This document shows, piece after piece, positions 55,325 to 64,000 of a DNA stretch of 64,000 nucleotides. Every line of letters begins with the position of its first letter. Within the stretch, counting starts at the first letter, position 1. The position numbers and the translations under genes are program-made. Origin of the DNA: Crotalaria pallida (lineage: Eukaryota; Streptophyta; Magnoliopsida; Fabales; Fabaceae); assembly GCA_037953625.1 (NCBI GenBank), contig CM075650.1, positions 126,587,706 to 126,651,705 on the forward strand, read 5' to 3'. The notes beneath the pieces were generated by a model. The model was not told the origin of the DNA and searched no databases. It saw only the letters and a program-made list of their open reading frames with translations.

Positions 55325-56089
55325 TCTATCGGGTGTCAATGGAGAGGCGATGATCCCTAGGTATGTGCATAAGGTAAATGATGAGGATCAAGGATCCAGT
55401 GTGATGGATGCTGTGGAGAAGATTAGCTGCTGATGCTGATGTTGGATGATGGTTGCTGCTACTTCTTGGAGACTTCTACTACTACTGCCGCGACCAGTGC
55501 TATGAGACCAGCTTTGGGGAGTTTTATATACTATGGGAATTTCTTTTGAAAACTCTGGAGCCATGGTCTATTTTGATGTACATATAAATACATAGCCTTA
55601 TGGACTTGTTCTGGGATTTTGGAGATCCTTACCGCCGGACTATGTATTACGTACCTTTTGATATAAATAAAATCCATGCTTATACTAGAGTCTATACATA
55701 GTCCTGATATTTCCGCTTACTCTGATATTGATTTGAAAGAATTTGGCTTTGACATTTTGGAAATGGTATCACTTGGCTAGACGAAAACTGGATGGCAATA
55801 CTTGAGTTCCTCTATATGAAATAGAGTACATTTATCCTCAAAGAGAATGCTATCCAAGATTTGCGAAATTATCTTTTGAGCAAAATAAATGCCGAATTCG
55901 ATTTTAAAAGTAATACGTAAACTATTCTCCAAACATCCTATGTTTTGGTTTGTGCACCCGACTATTTGAAAATATAAAAGAAAATTTTGAATCCAGTATT
56001 TTCTGACATTTTACAAGTCCATATATTCTCAAGTAATAGTATTCATTTTGTATTAATCACTTGGGTAATTTTGAGGGTGTCACACTTAG

Positions 56090-56101
56090 TGGTATCAGAG
56101 C
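56090..56101 (+). other. Primer binding site, gypsy-4
   Basis: TGGTATCAGAGC, five bases after the LTR end, as in gypsy-2. Confidence 0.92.
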
Positions 56102-56341
56102 AAAAGTCAGATCCTATAGTAGTGGAAGTAGCTCCAAAGAGTCAGTCATCGACATCAAGCAGGTATCCACAGGGCATATTTATTTTTTTGAATATCAGTA
56201 TCTTGCTCGAATGGAGAAATTGATATAATGTAGAAATTGAATTCATTGTAGAAAGCAATTGTTAGAACCTTAGTATAGGTTGTGTGAAGAATGTTTCTCT
56301 AGTCCATCATATGTGACCATAAGTTATAGCGCAGGTCTATT

Positions 56342-57460
56342 ATGACGACTAGAAATCAAAATCGCACCGACGCGATAATAGAAAGAATCACCACGGTGTT
56401 GGAATCTATGCATCAATGGCAACAACAACAATCTCAACAACCACCTTACCAACATAGTGTTGGTAATTCGGAAGCCAAGAGTTTGGCGGATTTTAGAAGT
56501 TGTAACCCACCTAAATTCGAAGGAGGATTTAAGCCTGAGGAGGCAAATAAGTGGATTCGTACTATGGATAAGATCTTTAGAACATTAGACTGCACTGAGG
56601 CTCAGAAGGTGGCGTATGCAGTTTATATGTTAGAGGACGAGGCTGAGAACTGGTGGAATCACACAGTTCAGCTTCTGCACTATGAAGGAAGGGATATTAA
56701 TTGGGATGTGTTTACAGAGAGGTTTCTCAATAAATACTTCCCGGAAGACTTAAGAAGGAAGAAGGAAAATGAGTTTCTGCAATTAAAGCAAGGAGACATG
56801 AGTGTGGGTGAGTACGCGGCTAAGTTCGAAGAACTGATGAAGTACTCTCCATACTATCAAAACAATCCTGATGAGAGGAGCAAATGCATCAAGTTTGAAG
56901 GTGGTTTGAGACCCGAACTGAAATCCGTTTTCAGTTATCAGAAGATTCAAAGTTTTTCTACGTTAGTAGATAAGTGTCGAATGTATGAGGCTGATAAGAA
57001 GGCTGAAGTATTAGCTGATCAGGCAAAGAGTAGCTAGCAAGATTATGGACCACAGAGAAAGAAAAGATTTGATGCTCGGAATAAGGGTCCGTATTGTGAT
57101 CAGAACCGAGGCAAAGGAAGAGCTGAAGTTAAGGATGGAGTTAAGCCTCGCAGTAATGCTCCTTACTGTGAGAAGTGTAGGCATCATCATTATGGAAGGA
57201 TCTGCTGGGCAATGAGTAATTGTTTCAACTGTGGAAGGCAGGGTCATGTTGCACGTTATTGCAGAGAACTTGTGAAAAGTAACCGCACCCGACCTGCTAG
57301 AAAACCAAAGACTCAAGGCAAAGTGTTTACCCTGAATAAAGTGGAAGCTAACCAATCTCCTGATCTCATGCAAGGTAACCATTTATTTCTAAACCAACTT
57401 TGCATGATTGTGTTCGATTCGGGAGTTACCCATTCTTTTGTTCAATATACATATGTGTAA
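56342..57460 (+). pseudogene. gypsy-4 gag and protease fragment
   Basis: ATG 56342 opens a gag closely similar to gypsy-2 (core about residues 40-210, ending AEVLADQAKSS) and stops at TAG 57035-57037. The same frame continues to 57460 through the basic linker, two zinc knuckles (CEKCRHHHYGRIC and CFNCGRQGHVARYC, ligands intact) and the protease active site as DSGVTHSF, then stops. Reading past the TAG would give Gag plus a protease stump only. Confidence 0.88.
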
Positions 57461-60087
57461 ACAGGTTGAAGTCGAATCTCCCTGACTGTTTTAAAAATTT
57501 GAGACCCCATGAAACTACCCAAATTTATTTCTAAAAGTTTGTTTAGATTATAGTGTCGAGATATTTGATCGAGGCACTAAGTTAAATTCGGTCTATTATC
57601 CTTTCTCCCATTTGAATGTGATTTTGGGAAAAGATTGATCGAATCTTATTGTTAAGTGGACTTTTTAGAGTCAAAAACATTCAACCAAGATAACCCGGGA
57701 GAAGTAGTCTTCTACATGGAATAAGAAGAACAACAAGAACTTTCAGTCATTGAAGGGAAGAATAGCATTTCCTCCTGTGTTATTCCTACTTGATTCATGC
57801 CAAAGTATTAGAGCATACTTTCATGTGTCGAGAATGGGACTTGGAAGAAGGTAGATGTGCGTGCATCAAGGTGATTGAATACACACAAGGTGATACATTT
57901 GGCGCATGATTTGAGCTTTGCAACAATCATGATTATTGTGAGGGCGTGAGGCCTCTCCTCGCGTCATTACGCTTTAAGTGTTAACGACCCTGGAGAATCG
58001 AAGTAATTGTTCAGCCGAGAGGAGGAATTGAACAAGGGACAATGTCAACGGACAGTGTTTTAAAAGCTCGTGACAGGAGACTCTGTCGTCATTACAACAA
58101 TGCCAATGAGGAAGCGATCACCAGGGGCTGAAAGACAATTCATGTGAGCCCTACGGGGTTTAAGTAAAGTGGATCTGAGAAATTCGAGCTTGATGATACG
58201 AGTAGACCGACGAGAAGTAAGGAAGGGAGGTTGCAAATCACAATAGAATTCCTAACTTGAATTCGTGAATAGCAACAAAGAACCGAAGAAGTAAGGACCA
58301 ATAAGAAATTGATTTCGAAAGGGAAGAAACCTAAGTTCCATAGGGGATATTTTAAGGATAAGAATTTGGATTCCAGACGATTTGGAAGATGAAGATTAGT
58401 TATGGGATCAAGCAAAATGGATGAGTAAAGGTTATACCACTTATATGATAAATGGCGAAACTAAGACATAGTGGAACTATGCAAATTGGATAACGGAAGC
58501 AAAGGATTGGCATGACACTTGGGAATTACTCAAGGATGAAACTTTTGAAAGATTAGAGAAAGGAGATTAAATGGTTGGGAATAAGGTAGGGCAATATGAA
58601 TCTCGGGGAAAATGTTGCCAAGTTCCAAGGATTGGAGGAGTATGTTTCGTTGCAATTTTGATAAGAGATTCAGACATGCGGAGTCCGAAAAGAATTATGG
58701 ATCAACTTCAAACCAGTTGTCAATCATTGAGGAATAGGGGATTCCTGACATTAGTAAGCATGTATAGAATTGGTATGGATGGTGAGGAAAGCACAAGAAG
58801 CTTTTAAGCACGGGAGGCTTATGAGTGAATCAATTGTGGGGATCGGAATTTCATAAGGAGTTAAGGAAACATCCATCACATGAAAGTAACTGAAAAGCCG
58901 ATGGAAAGAAACTATTTGAGAAGGTAAGGTGCATCACCATGGATTGAATAGTGATGAACGGAAAGGAATATTTGATTTTGGTCACAAGAAAATGAAGTCT
59001 TATTCATCGGATTGCTTAGAGGGGAATACGAGAAGGGAATGGTCAATCAGCAAATCAAGAATGGGAGAGTTCTTCAACCTGCTAGGATGCGAGTTAGGTT
59101 TGAGTATAGATAGTTTGAGTTTATCCTTTCTCTGATCGGGATTAACGTAATCAATGTTTTTGATTGCGTTGATTAAATCGTTATGTAATTTGAAAACCTG
59201 AGCAGGTCTGTGATTTGAATTTCTGTGATCAAAACCTTATCACAGTTGGATGTGATAAATATCTTTGGGCGCCACAGAAAGAGAAAGATCAGTTAAGACT
59301 AGAGAGATTAATAACCATCGGGGTAGGACAAGTATTTGTCTCCCCAACGGAAACAACTCTAGCACTTGGCTATCTAGCTGTATCTGATGGTGACAAGTAT
59401 CCCATCTTTAAGTTCATCTAACTTAAAGATGTGTCGTATGACTTTTCCTGCGAAAAGTTATATCTGAAAAGAATGATTTTATTATTAATGGTTTGAATAT
59501 TAGGACTGATCACCCTAATGTTTGCAACTATTAAGGAATAAAGTCATATAAATTATTCGTTAATCGTGCTTGAGTGATCAGAGTGCGCAACGGGTCAAGT
59601 TTTCCCTCGAAAAGATCTTTGGAGAATGTTTTAATTGAAGAATATACATATATATATATATTTAAAAGGTATTATTTGAAAAAGTTTTAGCCAAAATATT
59701 TCATTTGAAGTAATCGCAAAATGTTATGAAATTGAAACGTGTTTTTCTCGAAAAAGTTTATGAGGGAAAGTTTTAATTTAAGCTAAGTATTTGAAACATC
59801 TTGTCCGGGAAAAGGGCGATCAAAATATTTTTTTTATTATTTGGATTTAATTATGAAATAATTTTCGAGGGAGTTTAAGAAAACTCTTTAATGAGAATAA
59901 GGGATTGAAATATGCTTTTGAACGCAAAAGTGTTAGTCGAGAAAAGTTTTAATTGAAGTATTTTGAGTCAGAGAATTTAAAGAAGTGTAAGCAAAATTCT
60001 TTTAAGTAGGGAAGGATTTTCCCTAATGATATGATAACATCAAAATAGTCTTTTATTTAATTTTGAAAATGTGTAATTTTGAAGAGT
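57461..60087 (+). other. gypsy-4 degenerate interior
   Basis: A protease-end remnant is visible near 57605-57640 (LNVILGKD, compare LDVILGMDWL). After that I find no reverse transcriptase, RNase H or integrase motif in any frame. A weak chromodomain-like scrap (DTWELLKDE) may lie near 58515-58545. The rest is unrecognised; short frames of 60-80 codons are not supported. Confidence 0.6.
59640..60080. repeat. Degenerate repeat near the gypsy-4 3' end
   Basis: Begins with a short (AT)n tract (59645-59661), then repeated GAAAAGTTTTAATTGAAGTATTT-like words with strong drift. Similar to the reverse complement of 45640-46035. Confidence 0.5.
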
Positions 60088-60107
60088 GAATTTCGGGGAC
60101 GAAATTC
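60088..60107 (+). other. Hairpin before the polypurine tract, gypsy-4
   Basis: 8-bp stem GAATTTCG / CGAAATTC, loop GGGA, 20 bases before the LTR; same as gypsy-2. Preserved amid otherwise ruined interior sequence. Confidence 0.78.
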
Positions 60108-60112
60108 CTTTT

Positions 60113-60127
60113 AAGTGGGGAAGTAGT
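60113..60127 (+). other. Polypurine tract, gypsy-4
   Basis: AAGTGGGGAAGTAG against the LTR start TGTAACACCCC. Confidence 0.85.
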
Positions 60128-60540
60128 GTAACACCCCAAAAATTTTAATCCTGGATTAATGAAATATTAATTATAAAGTTTATTATAATTAATTATTTCT
60201 ATTCTTGATTTTTAATTAAGATCTTTGTTTTTATTCCTAGAATTTATTTTGGTGAGTAAATTTGTGCATAAAATAAATATTTTGCAAATTAGTCCCTGGA
60301 TTGGGACCTCGAGGTAATTATAGGAAAGGTTTTGGAGGGAAAGTATATAAAATAATTATTTTTCAAAAATTGGGAAAAATACTCGAGTATTTTCTGAAAA
60401 ACTCGAGTATTCTGGACAGAGTTGCACGAGTTAGTGTGTTTGGTGAGTCACCACCACTGATTCCCCCTTCGTCGACACGAAATCACCACCATGCCAACGC
60501 CATGGATGTCGTGTCGTGATGCATGAGTCTCTCCCACGTC

Positions 60541-60547
60541 TATAAAA
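60541..60547 (+). promoter_or_regulatory. TATA box, gypsy-4 3' LTR
   Basis: TATAAAA in the same context as 52476; may promote transcription out of the element to the right. Confidence 0.65.
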
Positions 60548-61445
60548 GCCTATCAACACCGATTTGTTGAGGATTTTGGTCAAATTCGAGTTTTCTACTC
60601 AAGCTAGGGTTCTATAATCGTTTCCTTCGATTCTCCTTGTGTGCTTAGATTCAAGTAACAAATCATACACCAATACAAAGCTCACATCACGAGCTTTGTA
60701 TAGACATAAAGTTTGTGAGCTGAGAGTGAGTATGCTGTTAGAATCAAAGCTGAGAAGTTGAGGTTTGGGTACTGTCATCAGTTCTGGGAGCTCACTTTGA
60801 TCATTGATTGTGGTAAGCTCACGAGTCTCTGAGTCTCAAATTCAGTTCCTTTAGTTAGATGATGTTGCATAGAGTCTAGAAAACTTAATTTCCATAATTC
60901 TATTCTCTGTTTCATGTGTAAACCAATTCCAATTTGGTGATGCACTCAAAATGCTCTGCATATGGTGCTTGAAGTTGGTCTGAGAGTTGTGGAGCTTTTC
61001 TTTGGAGATTTCTTGTTTGATTCACGTCTGATAGGTAAGGGGAAGTAATTATATTCACTAGATAGGGTTTAAGTTTCATTAATTGTGTTAGAGAGCCACC
61101 AAGAGGCTCTAAGGGCTTAGTTTGAATAGGAACTTTGGTTTGGAGACCAATCCATGCTCTATGACTATGATGAGCAAGTTCTATATCATGCATGCAAGCT
61201 TAAATGAACTTTGTTTCATGAATATTGTGCTTATTTTGAAATTTGAAGTGTTGAGTTGCTAAATTGTATATTTCATGCATAATGGATTGATTCTCTGTCA
61301 AATTTGTTATTTGATATGAAATGGGTATGTTAACCTGTTCAATATGTGGTATATGAACTATTGTGATCACTGTTTTGGGTTAAAAATGTTTAGAAATTGA
61401 AATGGTATGAAAAAACCAAGTTTCACTCTGTTCTGTCTGCAGATA

Positions 61446-61746
61446 CTCGAGTATTTGGCTTAATACTCGAGTATTTGGCTTAATACTCGAGTATTTCGTG
61501 GTGCACCAGAGTGAAAATTGGCGCACCAACTTGGGAATCAGATTGAACACTCGAGTAATGTATGAACTACTCGAGTATTCTGGGTAATGGAATACTCGAG
61601 TATCTCATGAATTACTCGAGTATATTTATGAAGACCTGTAACCCTAAATCTCTGAAAAGACATGAACGACTCGAGTATAATTATGAACAACTCGAGTAGA
61701 ATCTGGAAAATGATAAACTACTCGAGTATTTTGGAAAAAACTCGAG
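61446..61746. repeat. CTCGAG cluster, gypsy-4 3' LTR
   Basis: CTCGAG at 61446, 61466 and 61486 in perfect 20-bp steps, then further pairs to 61741. Confidence 0.87.
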
Positions 61747-62225
61747 TATTCTTAGTCAGATACTTAAAAATACCATTTTCAATTCTAAGTCATTTTGTAA
61801 CTCTTAGAGGACAACAAACCAAGTGATCCTGGACTTAGAGGAAATTGATTGACGTTATGATGTTTTCATTTGAATAATGATACGTTGCTCGGGAGGCACG
61901 TAATGTATTAATAAAAGGATAAAACATCAATCAATCTCTTTTAAGTAAAGTTAATGCATTCATACTGGAGTTTGGATGATGGGACGTAGCTCGAGTGGCA
62001 CGTCATAACGTTGCTCGGGTTGCACGTTACGTGTTATCAATTGAGGAAGACCAATCAAATTCCTTAAGAGCTGGAGTGCTGGATTGTTTACTCATGTTCG
62101 GATGACATGAGTAGGACCTCTGAAATTGCTAAAAATTGCTACTAGCTCGATGACACATTAAGGTGTATAATGTGGGCAGTATGTGGTATACTGTTGATTG
62201 GATGTTTCAACGGTGTGTTGCACAC

Positions 62226-62632
62226 AAGTGGTAAGGTTTACGTCCGTAGGCGACGTGACGTTCATCAAACATGGTGACGTTGTTTATCACCTCTGTTGTG
62301 TATCACAAGTGATAAGGTTTACGTCCGTAGGCGACGTGACGTTCATCAGATGTGGTGACGTTTTTTTATCACACCCGTTGTTTGTTGAGAAGGGTGTGGT
62401 GCACACAAGTGATAAGGTTTACGTCCTTAGGCGACGTGACGTTCATCAGACATGGTGACGTTGTTTATCACCTCTGTTGTGTATCACAAGTGATAAGGTT
62501 TACGTCCGTAGGCGACGTGACGTTCATCAGATGTGGTGACGTTTTTTATCACACCCATTGCATGTTGACAAGTGATAGGTTTACGTCCTTGGGCGACGTG
62601 ACGTTCACCAGGTAGTGTGACGTTTTTATCAC
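62226..62632 (+). repeat. Five tandem TGACG-rich units, gypsy-4 3' LTR
   Basis: Copy of 54161-54567 with few substitutions; all five units and their GTGATAA/TTATCAC borders are present. Confidence 0.8.
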
Positions 62633-62954
62633 TTCCGAGCTAGTACGCCATACGTTTTGGTAACATATTCGTGATTTGGAAATGCATTGTGGTATTGGAT
62701 TGGCGTCCGTGAGGACATTTGATGGAGAATCTCAAAAAGAAAAGAATGTCAGGCAATCATGCCACTCAACCTTATTTGAGCTAAGGTTTGATATTAAGAT
62801 TGAGAATTAATATCGTATCTGCATTAAGTGCTGCTAAGTGCTAACCATGGCTGTTAACTGATTTGGGGTATATGTGCATAATCATGATCATTTCTACATT
62901 TAAGCTCTATTGATTATGTGTATAGATTTACTTACCCCTATGCCCTTGTAGGTG

Positions 62955-63389
62955 ATGTCTCGTTACATCGCTTGCATCGAGGTCCGCCCACTTATTAGGG
63001 GCATATGGATCTGCGAGGATTGCCGAGTAGTGTATAAGGGTGAGATAGTGGTTACCTTCGATCACCCTAATCCACTGGTTCGGTCACATCCTCTTAGGTT
63101 TAGGATTCCCATCATATACGCTATGCATGTATCTACTTTTTATATTTACCATGGATCATCTCCCACTCGACCAGCTCGCTTGTCTAACAGTTTTCAATTC
63201 GAACCTACCCGCTCATACCCTTTTTCTCTTAGAGTTATTCGAGAGGAGACTTCCCTGTCTATTTCAAGGAGTCCTATTAAGGTCACGTTTTCATCAGACC
63301 TTGTACCCAGTGGTAGGGTAATTACTCCTTCAAATAAGATCAAGGAGGATCCTGTCGAATACGAGAGCGGAAACGAGCTTGTCGTTTAA
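62955..63389 (+). CDS. Conserved LTR reading frame, gypsy-4 3' LTR (144 aa), function unknown
   Basis: Same frame as 54890-55324 with two amino-acid differences noted (Ile/Thr near codon 34, Pro/Leu near codon 101); open from ATG to TAA. The putative leader donor upstream is intact here, so this copy has the complete TATA, donor, acceptor and ORF arrangement. Confidence 0.45.
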   Translation: MSRYIACIEVRPLIRGIWICEDCRVVYKGEIVVTFDHPNPLVRSHPLRFRIPIIYAMHVSTFYIYHGSSPTRPARLSNSFQFEPTRSYPFSLRVIREETSLSISRSPIKVTFSSDLVPSGRVITPSNKIKEDPVEYESGNELVV

Positions 63390-64000
63390 TCTATCGGGAG
63401 TCAATGGAGAGGCGATGATCCCTAGGTATGTGCATAAGGTAAATGATGAGGATCAAGGATCCGGTGTGATGGATGCTGTGGAGAAGATTAGCTGCTGATG
63501 CTGATGTTGGATGATGGTTGCTGCTACTTCTTGGAGACTTCTACTACTACTGCCGCGACCAGTGCTATGAGACCAGCTTTGGGGAGTTTTATATACTGTG
63601 GGAATTTCTTTTTAAAACTCTGGAGCCATGGTCTATTTTGATGTACGTATAAATATATAGCCTTATGGACTTGTTCTGGGATTTTGGAGATCCTTACCGC
63701 CGGACTATGTATTACGTACCTTTTGATATAAATAAAATCCATGCTTATACTAGAGTCTATACATAGTCCTGATATTTCCGCTTACTCTGATATTTATTTG
63801 AAAGAATTCGGCTTTGACATTTTGGAAATGGTATCACTTGGCTAGACGAAAACTGGATGGCAATACTTGAGTTCCTTTATATGAAATAGAGTACATTTAT
63901 CCTCAAAGAGAATGCTATCCAAGATTTGCGAAATTATCTTTTGAGCAAAGTAAATGCCGAATTCGATTTTAAAAGTAATACGTAAACTATTCTCCAAACA

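Larger units (their letters stand above)
52062..56084 (+). repeat. gypsy-4 5' LTR (4023 bp)
   Basis: Starts CGTAACACCCC, where the 3' copy has TGTAACACCCC, so the terminal T has changed; ends GGTGTCACA. It contains a TATA box (52476), CTCGAG clusters, TGACG repeats (54161-54567) and the LTR reading frame (54890). The leader splice donor is mutated (GTGCTAAG near 52745, against GTGGTAAG in the 3' LTR). Confidence 0.92.
52062..64000 (+). mobile_element. gypsy-4: non-autonomous gypsy element, right end outside window
   Basis: 5' LTR 52062-56084, primer site, broken gag, degenerate interior, hairpin, polypurine tract and 3' LTR from 60128. Same LTR type as gypsy-2 at the start (TGTAACACCCC, TATA region) and in the LTR frame, but with its own TGACG repeat block. 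The LTRs look about 1% different, whereas the coding part lacks reverse transcriptase and integrase altogether. Confidence 0.92.
60128..64000 (+). repeat. gypsy-4 3' LTR, cut by window end
   Basis: Same order as 52062-55935; about 150 bp of the LTR remain outside. It keeps the leader splice donor (GTGGTAAG at 60810-60817), the TATA box, the full CTCGAG series, the TGACG units and the LTR frame. Confidence 0.93.

Noticed and set aside
57461..60087. A host gene captured inside gypsy-4
   Set aside because: Considered because the sequence does not match gypsy pol, but no frame above 80 codons and no recognisable domain; left as degenerate interior.

Overview
This window is plant nuclear heterochromatin-type DNA, most likely from a eudicot. 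It is built almost entirely of nested LTR retrotransposons, and I see no intact host gene, rRNA or tRNA. The evidence for a plant is: initiator-Met-tRNA primer binding sites (TGGTATCAGAGC) behind every readable LTR; chromodomain-bearing Ty3/gypsy elements with very long LTRs (Tekay/Del-like chromoviruses); Ty1/copia elements of Sirevirus (SIRE/Maximus) type; and a captured piece of a plant cyclase-family gene. Family and lineage names are my reading of motifs. All divergence figures are counts by eye.

Layout. (1) 1-2623 is the decayed 3' half of a plus-strand gypsy element (gypsy-1), followed by its LTR, which is now split into 2624-5494, 28085-28204 and 39407-40786. (2) 5495-28079 is a second plus-strand gypsy element (gypsy-2) inside that LTR. 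It has a 5-bp target duplication TGATG, LTRs of 3.4 and 3.5 kb, and one long gag-pol reading frame with one early stop. (3) 13273-24274 is a Sirevirus array (copia-1) inside the end of the gypsy-2 pol gene, with target duplication ATATG. (4) 28205-39401 is a second Sirevirus array (copia-2, minus strand) in the gypsy-1 LTR, with target duplication GATTT. Both copia arrays have the form LTR-interior-LTR plus a second, mostly deleted unit, yet a single target duplication surrounds each whole array. (5) 40787-43071 is A+T-rich DNA that I cannot assign with confidence. (6) 43081-43967 is a Pack-MULE-like element: about 100-bp terminal inverted repeats, 9-bp target duplication, and a captured cyclase exon with flanking intron. 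(7) 44059-52061 is a minus-strand gypsy derivative (gypsy-3) with 5.8-kb LTRs and only 1.5 kb of non-coding interior. (8) 52062 to the window end is gypsy-4, related to gypsy-2 and inserted in the gypsy-3 5' LTR. Its LTRs look about 1% different while its coding region is largely ruined.

How the parts relate. gypsy-1 and gypsy-3 share one LTR type; gypsy-2 and gypsy-4 share another. The coding regions are ordinary; the interest lies in the non-coding parts. The palindrome ACTCGAGT occurs in clusters with almost exactly 20-bp spacing in the LTRs or 3' regions of two unrelated superfamilies (gypsy-2/4 and both copias). The gypsy-2/4 LTRs carry a TATA box, plausible splice sites and a conserved 144-156 aa reading frame. 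All four gypsy elements keep a hairpin just before the polypurine tract, and its stem shows compensatory base changes. The gypsy-4 LTR carries five tandem TGACG-rich units, each bounded by an inverted GTGATAA/TTATCAC pair.

Order of events implied by nesting: gypsy-1, then gypsy-2 and copia-2 into its LTR, then copia-1 into gypsy-2; separately gypsy-3, then gypsy-4. The copia-1 LTRs differ at only about 2 of 1575 positions, so that insertion is very recent.
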